DNA of 64,000 nt from Echinometra lucunter (lineage: Eukaryota; Echinodermata; Echinoidea; Camarodonta; Echinometridae): contig CM057161.1 in the NCBI GenBank assembly GCA_029962745.1, positions 11,110,369-11,174,368 on the forward strand, written 5' to 3'. The notes under the pieces were generated by a model. The model had not been told where the DNA came from. It was given only the letters and a program-made list of their open reading frames with translations, and did no database searches. This document shows positions 23,361-34,764 of the stretch, piece after piece. Each line of letters begins with the position of its first letter. The stretch's first letter is position 1. Position numbers and translations under genes: made by a program.

Positions 23361-24961
23361 TCATGAGGTAATTGGGATGCAGGTTTGGGTTGACAGGGTT
23401 GTTGCCATGGAAGGTGTACAAGTTGAAGGATGTAGTCTTCTGTGGTTTGGCAATGTTGGAATAGAAACTCTCATCTGCAGATGTCCACTGCCCGCTCAGT
23501 GAGTCGTAGTCACGACCATCGAACTGAACGAGTTTGGTGTGAGGATCGTAGAGACCCCCACGGAATCCAACATGAAGCATGAATGCCGGTGAGGAGTCAT
23601 GAAGAATGTTGCCTCTGGGATCATACTCGACGATCTTGCGCGCATTTCGATTTTCATCGTAGACAGCGACGGGTGAGCCTACTTGATCGACACAGACGTA
23701 GAGTTGGCGCTGCTTCTGCTTCACTGCAAATAGGTAACCCTGAAGATCGTACTCGTAAGTCCAGACCTCTTGGAGACTGTGGTCGTAGACGTGGGTGATT
23801 CGGTGGGAATGATCAACATCAGCATAGAAGTACTGAATCTGTCGCCCAGTGTGGTCCTTTCGCCAGATCTCCTCCTCCCAGACCCATCGTATTTGTAACG
23901 AACCTCGTATACGTTGAGCTGGAAAGCGTGGACAAGCTGACCCCGAGAGTCGTAAGTGAAACGTTCACCACCACGCCTGTAAAAGGAAGCCATCTTCGTC
24001 ATGGAGGTTACTCAATTTGCCCTATGCGTGTGATGCGGTCAAAGGTCATCATAATAAAGGCGTGTTGTGTTCTGTCTGTGAGTAAATGAGGCAAGGTTTC
24101 CATTTCTGTCATAGGTGTACTGCCATGCGATCTGGTTATCGGTCTTAACCTCCACCAACTGTCCATTCAAATCATAGACATAGTCTGTAGTATGCGACGT
24201 ATCTCCAACTTGAAGTCTGTTCCAAATGATACGACTGGATATGTCGAATAAGAGCTCAAGCCTTGCCACTGTCACAGATCGATCTTGTACTGACTCTTGT
24301 AAGAGAATGTACGTGCCAAACTTCTTGGTCATCTCAAAGTTCTGATCGGTATAATTCTGGATGGTGACGTCAGGATAGGATAGTGTGAAGGTCCCAAGTT
24401 GCGTCAAGCGACCATAGACGGGATCGTACGCCCTATCGTGCACAGGAAGAACTGTTGTGTTGAACTCTGCAAAGACATTCAGAAGGCGCATGTTGCGATC
24501 GTAGATGTACTCGAACCTCCCATTTATGAAACCCCCAAAGCCACTAGTACGAATCATCTTCTGCTTTACCATGGGACCATCGTAGCGAAGTCTCTCTGCA
24601 TTGGAGAAGTCACCGACCTGAAGCTCCAGCAGCTTGACCTGTGACTCTTCTCTGTTGTACTTATACTTCACGCTGGTCTGGTCGTAGTAGATTTCAGATA
24701 TGCGCCCCTTGTTGTCATACACATAGGCCATCCTACGACTTGTCCCTGGGCTATACCGGCGAAGTGGCAAGCCTTGCTCTGTCTGATCAACAATCAACCA
24801 TGGTCTGATCCCATCAGAAGTAAAGGATCCTATGATAACCACAGAAGGTATCGAGTTGATGTAGTGATGCTTTCCCGTCGGCATGGCAATCCTTGCTACA
24901 TCTCCGCTCCATCATATGTTACAGCATAATGTTCTCTGTTTGGCAGTGTAACCTCAGAGGG
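23361..24961 (-). pseudogene. TENM: Teneurin YD-repeat exon, proximal copy, multiple frameshifts
   Basis: 1,601 nt against 1,600 nt in the distal copy (31,893-33,492). I count at least nine indels: near 23,871 (+2), 23,979 (+1), 24,007 (+1), 24,045 (+1), 24,276 (-1), 24,293 (-2), 24,827 (+1), 24,839 (-1) and 24,905 (-1). Together they destroy the frame, yet nearly all codons between them are unchanged. Scattered indels with few substitutions are typical of sequencing or assembly error. Confidence 0.88.
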
Positions 24962-25000
24962 CTGTATGACGTGAGAGACAATAGAGACAAAAGTACAAGA

Positions 25001-25500
25001 NNNNNNNNNNNNNNNNNNNNNNNNNNNNNNNNNNNNNNNNNNNNNNNNNNNNNNNNNNNNNNNNNNNNNNNNNNNNNNNNNNNNNNNNNNNNNNNNNNNN
25101 NNNNNNNNNNNNNNNNNNNNNNNNNNNNNNNNNNNNNNNNNNNNNNNNNNNNNNNNNNNNNNNNNNNNNNNNNNNNNNNNNNNNNNNNNNNNNNNNNNNN
25201 NNNNNNNNNNNNNNNNNNNNNNNNNNNNNNNNNNNNNNNNNNNNNNNNNNNNNNNNNNNNNNNNNNNNNNNNNNNNNNNNNNNNNNNNNNNNNNNNNNNN
25301 NNNNNNNNNNNNNNNNNNNNNNNNNNNNNNNNNNNNNNNNNNNNNNNNNNNNNNNNNNNNNNNNNNNNNNNNNNNNNNNNNNNNNNNNNNNNNNNNNNNN
25401 NNNNNNNNNNNNNNNNNNNNNNNNNNNNNNNNNNNNNNNNNNNNNNNNNNNNNNNNNNNNNNNNNNNNNNNNNNNNNNNNNNNNNNNNNNNNNNNNNNNN
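25001..25500. other. Assembly gap of 500 N
   Basis: Exactly 500 undetermined bases, a conventional placeholder length. It joins the end of the proximal copy to the beginning of the distal copy. Any open frame crossing it is meaningless. Confidence 0.99.
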
Positions 25501-28500
25501 GGAAGAGAAGGACAGAGGGGACAAGAAATGTCTATTGCATCTTGTTCCCTTATAGAATTTCTCTTTTATTTCTGTTGCCATGTTGCCATAACTTAAATAA
25601 CTTGTCTTGATTAATTTCATGTTCATTCAGATATAACTATTTCTTTCTTTCTAGCCCCTCTCCGGTTCCACCTCCCTTTCCCCAATTCTCTTTGAGCATC
25701 TCTCTTTTCATCCATATAAGACTAAAAAATATATCTAATAGTTGTTTATTTTCTACCTTTGAATGGTTTTTGCAGAAATATGGCACCATACAATCCTGAA
25801 AATCATTTTAAAAAGTGGCATTCTTCCAACTAATCTACAACGATAATCCACAAACTCAACATCTCACTCGACAAATTTGAGTCACAACATCCACACAACA
25901 GATCACTCTAATGAAAGTGAATGTATCAATGCAATTGATTATAAAACATTAATATAGTTATACAAAGTATTTGGTACTATTTTTTTTTTACAAATATATT
26001 TATCAATAACAGTTGGTTTATACACATCGTCAAAAACATAATGGATAACATTTTTTCTTTTAACAAAACACATGTTCTTATCAATAACACACTGATCTAT
26101 AATCTATCTACATGCACTTGTGTGAAAATACACAGAAAAAAGTGGATGGAAATTTGATGAAAACAAAAGTAAAATAGCCACTCACCCACGTTACTCCCAC
26201 AATAAAATATCTTTCCTTTCCCTAAAAATCATCAACATTCAAGCTTTAGTGCATTTAGCACATATGGCTGTAATACATTTTACATCATTACATTTCCATA
26301 CATATCTGTGAAAAGTTTTGCAGTGAAATATTCATCTTTACAAAAAACAAAAAAAAAAATCATACATGTTATATACATGTATGTATATTCAGTTCATGTC
26401 TCAAAACATCATTCCAAGAAATGAATAACATTTCAGTTAGAATGCAGAAATGGGTTCTATCTTGCAGAAATCTACTTCACATGTGACCCACCATGAATTA
26501 AAAAAAAAAAACAACAAACAAATATGTATAGAATATGATATGGGCAGAATTTGATAAGTTGAGACTCTTTCATCACACAGAGATACCCCATGTTCATGAA
26601 AGAGCTTATTGTGTACATGCTTGTTTACTTAAATGTTTCCATATAGAATCATATTGTCCATTTATTGAGGTCAAATGTGAATGAGAAATTGCATAACCTG
26701 TTCCAATTTGTACTTTTCTGTACGATGGCTGAAACACAATGTAATTCAAAGCAATTTTACCTGCAATATTTGTTTTATGAAATTCATGTGGCATATTGAA
26801 TTAATATGATTTTACTGAATACATTTGTTTCCAATGAATGTTAAAGCAAAAATCTATTCCCTTTTAGATTAACTTAGATTGATAACACTTGTACAATTAG
26901 CATCACTGCATAATTCATAGTACTACTTATGCATGATGCAGTACAAAAAAAAAAATCATTTGGCACACTTGATCTTAAAACAATTATTGCATATACGCGA
27001 GTTGATCATGACATTATCTACATCATTGCATTTTAACATACACATATAATTAAATATCTTATTTCAAAATTACAGAGAGAAATGACCAATTTCAGTCGCA
27101 ACTTCCATTTGCAGTGGAATTATACAACTTCGAGTCAAAATAATGGAAAAGTCCATGCCTCTCTTTAGATCCATTTAGAATTGTTACAAAAATATTTTAA
27201 CTTAAGAATAATCTCTTTAATCTAAATAAAGATCTGAACACAGTTAGGTACGCTTATGTAATCTATCTTAAAGAAGGACAACAATTCACTTCATCATGAA
27301 TTTGTTTCTCCTAAACAATTTTTACAAAGCTATGGTCTCAATCAAAGTCCAACTTTTCTGAAAGCGTTTGGACTGGTCTTCTAATCTTTCAGTGTCTTCT
27401 CCTGCGACGATAGCACTAATAGCACACTTGATTGTCAAAAGAGACTACAATACAAAAACGTGATCAAAACAGGACATCACGGTGGCAAGGAGGCTTATCA
27501 TTTATCTACAAAAACATGATCAGTATGTGAGACTGAAGCATGTCAATGTGTGATGTCTTTTAAAATCTTCTACAAATAGCACATCTCTTCTCGTCGCTAT
27601 TAGAATCTTTCAATATGAAATAAGTCGAATAAACAAAACATCACTAGTAACTAGACAATGTCGGACCGACCAGTCACTGAAAATGTCAACAATTAAGATA
27701 AGAATGCATAAAGAGGTGTATACATATATGTGCTTTCACATTAACAAAACACCTGCAACAACTGTTCATCATACAAAACTGTCACCCCCAACATTACATA
27801 AATTAAGTCCTTGATGCTAAATAATCATACCAGAGCATTATTCTGATCAATGAATTTCTCACAACACCTAATAAGCTTATTTCGCTTCACCTAATCTATC
27901 GGATGTACGTGATGTGCTCATGTATTTAACAATATATCAAATATGAAATAATACTTCTGTGCTTTTTTTATCTGATGAAATGACATTATAAAAATAAGCT
28001 TATTCAATCCATCATTCCACAATGAAGTTGATCTGATACATTTTACAATGTATTAAATCTGACCAAGAGTTTGTGATGTATTATCTAATACATGTCATAA
28101 TGTATTATGCACTTGATCTGAGAAATAATGTCACAATGTACTTGATCTGAGACATGATTTCACATTTTACTAGATCTGAGACATGATTTCACGATGTACT
28201 TCTGATCTGAGACATGATTTCACAATGGTACTTGATCTGAGACATAATTTCACTTTGTACTTGATCTGAGACATGATTTTACACTGTACTTGATCTGAGA
28301 CACATTTCACAATGTACTTGATCTAAGACATGTTTTCACAATGTACTTGATCTATAAGACATAATTTCACTTTGTACTTGATCTGAGACATGATTTTACA
28401 CTGTACTTGATCTGAGACACATTTTCACACAATGTACTTGATCTAGGACATGATTCACAATGTACTTGATCTGAGACATAATTCACTTTGTACTTGATCT

Positions 28501-29899
28501 GAGACATAATTTCACTTTGTACTTGATCTGAGACATTATTCACTTTGTACTTGATCTGAGACATAATTTCACTTTGTACTTGATCTGAGACATGATTTCA
28601 CAATGTACTTGATCTGAGACATAATTTCACTTTGTACTTGATCTGAGACATGATTTTACACTGTACTGATCTGCGACACAATTTTCACATGTACTTGATC
28701 TGAGACATGTTTTCACAATGTACTTGATCTATAAGACATAATTTCACTTTGTACTTGATCTGAGACATGATTTTAAAAAAAACTTGGCATACCTCATGGT
28801 TTTTAGAAACTTCATCTTATAACTAAATTAAATGCTTAACTTAAAGCAGCATGTAACATCCTGTAAAAAAAGTTACTGCTTCATTTCTGTTCATACCCTT
28901 ATATCATAAGTACAAAAATTGGCTGATTAATATTTAACCATAATTCATCTTGCAAGGCAGATGATGCAATCAAAATAATTTTTTCCTCTTCTTCCCTTAT
29001 CTCTTTAATCTCTCTTTTTCATAATCATCATTCATTTGATCATTTTCAAGGTGACATCAAATTAAAGAATAATCACTCCATATGTCTCTCACAATGAATG
29101 CTGAAAATATGTTATCATTTTGTACAGTTTTTGGAGTAATATTACATAACATCTCTTGTAAATTCCTTACTTCTAGTAAATTCCTAGTGAGAATTTTATG
29201 TCTATTCTTCAATCCCTATGACAAAGCTCTGGCAGTATCATCATCCATCAAGTAATAACAAATGTACAGCTATTAAAACAAATTAAAAAATAATTATCAG
29301 ATTAAAATATCGATAAGTACCACATTCGTAGTATCGCCATGGACATAACATAGCTTGTCCATTATGAAGACTTCACATATCATCTCCATGTTTCCCTTTC
29401 ATGAAGGAAACCGGCAGTTGGAGATTCTTCTAGTGTCATTGTACTTGTCCTATGTACAAAGCACCAGATTTTGCAGAACACATACCTCTACTCTGATTTA
29501 TATTTCAATTTCTAACCATTTTAATTTTGACATCTAAAAAGACACCTCAGAATTTTAACACTACAAGTAGTGTCTTTCCTATTTCTGCTAATATTTTGAT
29601 TAATAAAAATGAAGGAATTGGTAGATTCTTTTGAATACAAAACTGGAACTAAATAATCATGAGAGCAAATAAATGTAGCATTATTCAGGGGTTGCCATTT
29701 GTCAAGGTTTCCCCATCAGGTTTTGTTTTCCCTAGAATTTGGAAAACCTAATTGACACACACAAGGTAAAAAGAAATGGAGATTGACATCTCTTATTAAA
29801 GATATCTACATCTTGTAAATTGTTTGTAAATAAATATACAGACAGTAAAAATAAAACTAAAAGTCCAAAAGAGAGTCTCTCTCTCTCTCCTGTCTTAAA
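25501..29899 (-). other. Teneurin 3' UTR/3' flank, distal copy
   Basis: Counterpart of 17,085-21,374. AT-rich, no gene; contains the expanded minisatellite at 28,110-28,774. Differences from the other copy are mostly single-base indels at homopolymers. Confidence 0.55.
28110..28774. repeat. 29-bp minisatellite, distal copy (~23 units)
   Basis: Same unit as at 19,704-20,250, with more copies and partial units (several TTCACTTTG and ACACATTTTCAC variants). The length difference between the two assembly copies is what an allelic variable-number repeat would show. Confidence 0.92.
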
Positions 29900-30691
29900 T
29901 CACCTTGTTTCTGAAGGTGATCGGACAATCTTTATATTATTTCCGTCAAATGCAATTTCAGGATATTCCATGGGATCCAGGGTATACCGGCCTTCATACC
30001 CTGGCACCATGTTGTTCTGAAGCAAGGATATCATCTCTTCGCTTGTCCAGAAATATGTTCCTCTCAGACCACTAGCAAGGATTCGCCGTTCATTGAGCCA
30101 TGCTTGGTGCATGGCGACCTCTCTCGCCGACTCCAGCACGACCTCGGCTGCCTGCCGCATCGTGATCCCATAGAACACCTTCCACGTGGTGTAATTGTTC
30201 GACAACGAGATCACCACAAACTCGTAAGGCACCTCATGCATCTGAGCAGACACGTGTATTGTGCCCATATGAAGGTCTACCACGTCCGAAGTGTCTGTGA
30301 TGTTGTATTCGTAGCCTAGACTCCTCAGATCTGTGACATACCTCGTCAGGTCCGACTTGACGAAGAATCGTACCTCGCGTTGTCCATCAGAGTAATGCCA
30401 CCTGTCCAGCACTAAGGAGTTATTGACTACACTGGCAATGTTCGTTGCATCACTATCGACATCAGGAGCCTTCTGGCAGAGGACTCTCTCCCCAGAAACA
30501 GCCAGGATTACTCCCTTGTCTATAAGTGTTGGTAGCGTGGCATAGCCAACTGATGAATCACTCTGAGGAGACATCCCCAGGTCACTAGTAGGAGAGGTTC
30601 CCGTGATGGTGTGTCTGTTGGGGATGGCATGGAAATTTGAGTTGGGAGAGTAACTTGCAGCCATCACCTGCTGTTCATATCCCCATTTCAC
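29900..30691 (-). CDS. TENM: Teneurin last exon: C-terminal linker, ABD-like and Tox-GHH/TCAP-type region
   Basis: 264 codons before and including TGA at 29,900-29,902; phase-0 acceptor TTATTCCAG at 30,692. It begins VKWGYEQQVMAAS, passes through LIDKGVILAVSG (the family's GKGVMFAI-type segment) and NNSLVLDRWHYSDG, and ends with the block PGYEGRYTLDPMEYPEIAFD. That block corresponds to the vertebrate teneurin end ([20 protein letters not shown]). This region is an evolutionary relative of bacterial GHH nuclease-type polymorphic toxin modules, used in animals as part of the extracellular C-terminus. Catalytic activity is not inferred here. Confidence 0.95.
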   Translation of the reverse strand: MKWGYEQQVMAASYSPNSNFHAIPNRHTITGTSPTSDLGMSPQSDSSVGYATLPTLIDKGVILAVSGERVLCQKAPDVDSDATNIASVVNNSLVLDRWHYSDGQREVRFFVKSDLTRYVTDLRSLGYEYNITDTSDVVDLHMGTIHVSAQMHEVPYEFVVISLSNNYTTWKVFYGITMRQAAEVVLESAREVAMHQAWLNERRILASGLRGTYFWTSEEMISLLQNNMVPGYEGRYTLDPMEYPEIAFDGNNIKIVRSPSETR

Positions 30692-31247
30692 CTGGAATAA
30701 AACAGAAAAAGTTTCTTTAAAAATACATTCTACTGCACTGATAAGTCAAATAAGAGAAGTATAAAGTTAGAAGCATCGAACTATCTGAATCATAATGGGG
30801 CAAAGACTACAATATACCTCTCCTGAACAAGTGTAAATCCAATTCAAAAGAGAAATTCACATATAGTACAATGATTACACTATTGCAGGGAAGTCCTTGG
30901 CTCAACTGAACTGCACATATATTTTCCATTTCATTTGACAATCTTATACCAATTGCTTCTTCATCTATATGACAGCACCACATTGTAGACAGCCTAAGCT
31001 ATGAAACAGATACAGTGGAAGCTAGTTATAAAGAACACTGTAAAAATGAACTCTCATAACAGAGTTATTTTTTGGTCTTCTCATTCGTATTCTATTGTTT
31101 TTTATGCCCTCATATGACCAGGATGTAATATAACAAGATAATTTCTTTGGTCCAAAACAATTTTTCACAGAGGTTTGACTCTATTTTTTACCACATCAAC
31201 AATGCAACCAACATGAGCAACATAAGAACATCAACATTAACTCCCAC

Positions 31248-31399
31248 CTTAGCCCAACTGACATAGTCCCGTGAAGCAGGCTCTCTGAGATCTCTGTATG
31301 GTCCAAGACTGGTCGAAGGTAGAGGGTTCCCAAATCGGTTGACTTCGGGTACGAGGCTACTCATGTCATAGCCAAGTACAGGGAGCCAATCCTCCAGAT
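31248..31399 (-). CDS. TENM: Teneurin exon: linker after the YD shell
   Basis: 152 nt, phase 1 to 0, acceptor TTTTTAG and donor AAG|GTGGGA. It encodes LEDWLPVLGYDMSSLVPEVN to SRDYVSWAK, equivalent to the family's [20 protein letters not shown]-type segment that exits the YD barrel. Confidence 0.93.
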
Positions 31400-31892
31400 C
31401 TAAAAAGAGAGCACAAATGTAGAATAACTAGACATGTAGGATAAATGTGATCTCGCAATATGCTCCGGTGACATTTGCTATGGTTTTGCTTTGTCAAAGG
31501 TATAGGAATGGGATTAGGATTGTGACTGGGTCTTGAGATTAGGTTTTGAGTTGTCTGAGTTGGGCTACAGGGAGATATAGTTTTGGATCCAAAATTTATA
31601 TCGGGAGTATGGTGAGCAAAAGGAATTGACCCTGGAGCAATTGGTGCTGTTGCATTTATTGTAGCATTGAATTAACAAAACATCTCTTGACCAGAAATAA
31701 ATATTGTTCAGAAAGATTAAAGCACTGTTTTAAAATGCAGAAATGTGGTCTAGTTAATACTTAAAGGGTAATATATCTACCGCTCATCCCTCCAACGATC
31801 CCTGTTCAGATACTTAAAAAACTTGAGCATTTTTTTATCTGGAGAGAAGCACTGACACATTGGCTGTATATATATCTGAGAAGGACACTTAC

Positions 31893-33492
31893 TCATGAGG
31901 TAATTGGGATGCAGGTTTGGGTTGACTGGGTTGTTGCCATGGAAGGTGTACAAGTTGAAGGATGTAGTCTTCTGTGGTTTGGCAATGTTGGAATAGAAAC
32001 TCTCATCTGCAGACGTCCACTGCCCACTCAGTGAGTCGTAGTCGCGTCCATCGAACTGAACAAGTTTGGTGTGAGGATCGTAGAGACCCCCACGGAATCC
32101 AACATGAAGCATGAATGCCGGTGAGGAGTCATGAAGAATGTTGCCTCTGGGATCATACTCGACGATCTTGCGGGCATTTCGGTTTTCATCGTAGACAGCG
32201 ACGGGTGAGCCTACTTGATCGACACAGACGTAGAGTTGGCGCTGCTTCTGCTTCACTGCAAATAGGTAACCCTGAAGGTCGTACTCATAAGTCCAGACCT
32301 CTTGGAGACTGTGGTCGTAGACGTGGGTGATTCGGTGGGAATGATCAACATCAGCATAGAAGTACTGAATCTGTCGCCCAGTGTGGTCCTTTCGCCAGAT
32401 CCTCCTCCCAGACCCATCGTATTTGTAACGAACCTCGTATACGTTGAGCTGGAAAGCGTGGACAAGCTGACCCCGAGAGTCGTAAGTGAAACGTTCCCCA
32501 CCACGCTGTAAAAGGAAGCCATCTTCGTCATGGAGGTACTCAATTTGCCCTATGCGTGTGATGCGGTCAAAGTCATCATAATAAAGGCGTGTTGTGTTCT
32601 GTCTGTGAGTGAATGAGGCAAGGTTTCCATTTCTGTCATAGGTGTACTGCCATGCGATCTGGTTATCGGTCTTAACCTCCACCAACTGTCCATTCAAATC
32701 ATAGACATAGTCTGTAGTATGCGACGTATCTCCAACTTGAAGTCTGTTCCAAATGATACGACTGGATATGTCGAATAAGAGCTCAAGCCTTGCCACTGTC
32801 ACAGACCGGATCTTGTACTGAACTTCTTGTAAGAGAATGTACGTGCCAAACTTCTTGGTCATCTCAAAGTTCTGATCGGTATAATTCTGGATGGTGACGT
32901 CGGGATAGGAAAGTGTGAAGGTCCCAAGTTGCGTCAAGCGACCATAGACGGGATCGTACGCCCTATCGTGCACAGGAAGAACTGTTGTGTTGAACTCTGC
33001 AAAGACATTCAGAAGGCGCATGTTGCGATCGTAGATGTACTCGAACCTCCCATTTATGAAACCCCCAAAGCCACTAGTACGAATCATCTTCTGCTTTACC
33101 ATGGGACCATCATAGCGAAGTCTCTCTGCATTGGAGAAGTCACCGACCTGAAGCTCCAGCAGCTTGACCTGTGACTCTTCTCTGTTGTACTTATACTTCA
33201 CGCTGGTCTGGTCGTAGTAGATTTCAGATATGCGTCCCTTGTTGTCATACACGTAGGCCATCCTACGACTTGTCCCTGGGCTATAACGGCGAAGTGGCAA
33301 TCCTTGCTCTGTCTGATCAACAATCAACCATGGTCTGATCCCATCAGAGTAAAGGATCCTATGATAACCAACAGAAGGTATCGAGTTGATGTAGTGATGC
33401 TTTCCCGTCGGCATGGCAATCCTTGCTACATCTCCGGCTCCATCATATGTTATAGCATAATGTTCTCTGTTTGGCAGTGTAACCTCAGAGGG
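31893..33492 (-). CDS. TENM: Teneurin large YD-repeat/Rhs-core exon
   Basis: 1,600-nt open exon, phase 0 to 1; acceptor CGTCATGCAG, donor ATGA|GTAAGT. It carries repeated YD motifs (YVYDNKGRISEIYYD, FEYIYDRN, YVYDLNGQLVEV, YTYDRNGNLASF, FTYDSRGQLVHAF, YKYDGSGRR) and closes with the Rhs-core signature around GLYDPHTKLVQFDGRDYDSL and SGQWTS. These build the spiralling YD shell that seals the C-terminal linker inside a barrel. The exon is free of stops in this copy, which argues that the broken proximal copy is artefactual. Confidence 0.97.
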
Positions 33493-33940
33493 CTGCATGA
33501 CGTGAGAGACAATAGAGACAAAAAGTACAAGAAGTTTAAATTGTATCACTCTCCAAGTCACTCCCTCCCCTTTGCAGGACGATGTCTAGATTAGCCAAAC
33601 CTGAAAGTGTCACTTCTCTGTTGGGTGTGTACTAAATACAACCTTGCTATCATTAATGTAAAGGTTTTCATTTTTTGTTATGCATTGTGTGATACATACA
33701 TGTTTATGAATAGAATGGTGAATAGACAACTTGAAACTTGAAATCTTATTACTTGGGCTGTGTTTTCGGTTAGAAAAAGCAACAAAGGAGATGTAATTCT
33801 AGCTCATATCCTTCTATCTTCTAAATCCATCATATATTTCATTACCACAAGCAGCAATCACTCATAACAAGTCAGGTCTCTCCCTTTCATCCACGTTATT
33901 TGAATAAATCACAAGATTTAAAAAAATAAGTCTCTCTTAC

Positions 33941-34069
33941 CAGCATGCCTGAGCTGTAGGAGAAGCGCCATGTACTGTTGGTCCCCCTCTGGATCCTCTT
34001 GAGGCGACCTTGATTATCGTAACCGTAGGACTCCGAGATAAGATCCCTCTGCCACCTAGTTAACCTCCC
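33941..34069 (-). CDS. TENM: Teneurin YD-shell exon (43 codons)
   Basis: 129 nt, phase 0 to 0; acceptor TTATTGCAG, donor CTG|GTAAGA. It encodes GRLTRWQRDLISESYGYDNQ, then GRLKRIQRGTNSTWRFSYSS and GML, matching the vertebrate GQIASIQRG...YDGQGRIVSRVFADGK segment. The splice to PSEVTLP at 33,492 is in phase. Confidence 0.93.
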
Positions 34070-34216
34070 CTGCAATAAGATGAAAAACCAAACAAATCAA
34101 TGTTCAATTCCGAAATAGAGATCTCGATGTGCAATGTCCACAAGGAGGTAATTTTACTTAGCTTGGTTTCACCCTCCAATGAACAGATCCTGCTGATTGC
34201 ACAGTGATAATTCAAC

Positions 34217-34520
34217 GAAGAAGAAGAAGAAGAAAGAATATAAATATAAGATGAGAAGAAGAGAAGAAAAGAAGAATAAGAAGAAGAGAATAGAAAAGAA
34301 AAGGAGAAGAAAAAGAAGAGAAAAGAGAAGAAGAAGAAGAAGAAGAAGAAGAAGAAGAAGAAGAAAATGAAAACTGGAGAAGAAGAAGAAGAAGGCAATG
34401 AAGAAGGAGGAAGAGAAGAAGGAGGAGAAGACGACGAAGAAGATGAAGAAGACGAAGAAGAAGGAAAAGAAGAAGAAGGAAAAAAGAAGAAGAAGGAAGG
34501 AGGAGGAGAACAAGGAGAAC
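34217..34520. repeat. (GAA)n-rich polypurine tract
   Basis: Imperfect GAA/GAAGAG repeats for about 300 bp on the + strand (TTC-rich on the transcript strand), inside a teneurin intron just upstream of the 34,069 acceptor. Long serine/phenylalanine/lysine frames across it are low-complexity artefacts. Confidence 0.9.
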
Positions 34521-34586
34521 AAGAGAAAGAATAATTACAGTAATAACCATAAAAAGGGATTTCCATATCGAATTTCCAGTGGGTTA

Positions 34587-34764
34587 CTGTGAGTCATATG
34601 AGGCATTGTGTAAGTGATAAGCCAAAGGGCAGGCTTCCATTCCATGGGGAAGTTTATGCACTGTTATCGGATATCTCTAGGAGCTGGGAGTTGTTATGGT
34701 CCAGAATGGTGTCCTTTCGAAGAAGCCGGTTATATTCCAAAGAAAGAATGTTTTCTCCATTTAT
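34587..34764 (-). CDS. TENM: Teneurin YD-shell exon with an apparent 1-nt insertion and damaged donor
   Basis: Acceptor TCTTTGCAG at 34,765; it starts INGENILSLEYNRLLRK and reads in frame to SQLLE, then meets TAA at about 34,654. Dropping one base near 34,678 would put the following codons in the frame of RYPITVHKLPHGMEACPLAY and HNASYDSQ, which fits the family's LLRIAYDTSGHPTLWL..VNVTYSS region in length and leads in phase to GRLTRW at 34,069. The end reads TCACAGTAACC, lacking one G of the expected CAG|GTAACC. Both lesions are probably sequence errors. No corrected gene is proposed beyond this description. Confidence 0.6.

Larger units (their letters stand above)
17085..25000. repeat. Proximal copy of a ~7.9-kb duplicated segment (teneurin 3' end)
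   Basis: From GGAAGAGAAGGACAGAGGGG at 17,085 onward the sequence is colinear and nearly identical to 25,501-33,532, through the 3' flank and three teneurin exons, until it stops at the N run. Differences are scattered single-base changes and many 1-2 bp indels, including in coding exons. The copy ends abruptly mid-intron at base 25,000 (..AAAAGTACAAGA). This pattern fits a second haplotype or low-quality contig end rather than an old tandem duplication. Confidence 0.9.
25501..33532. repeat. Distal copy of the duplicated segment (continuous with the rest of teneurin)
   Basis: Starts with GGAAGAGAAGGACAGAGGGG, i.e. at the base equivalent to 17,085 just past the C homopolymer of the MITE at 16,838. 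It runs colinearly to the point equivalent to base 25,000. Its exons are open and it continues without a break into the upstream teneurin exons, so this is the better copy for gene modelling. Confidence 0.9.

Noticed and set aside
24893..25626. Long frames of 220-235 residues spanning the N run on both strands
   Set aside because: They consist mostly of unknown residues created by the assembly gap.
28110..28774. 29-bp repeat array considered as a CRISPR array
   Set aside because: Units abut without unique spacers, the context is an animal gene, and no cas genes exist; it is a minisatellite.
30104..30319. 71-residue + strand frames (also at 21,579, 32,115 and 23,583)
   Set aside because: Antisense shadows of teneurin exons that repeat in both assembly copies.
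31893..33492. Rhs-like core considered as bacterial contamination
   Set aside because: The exon has spliceosomal boundaries in phase with animal-type EGF, NHL and transmembrane exons; teneurins normally contain this domain.
34060..34566. 168-residue Ser/Phe-rich frame over the GAA tract
   Set aside because: Low-complexity simple repeat in an intron; no domain and no family counterpart.
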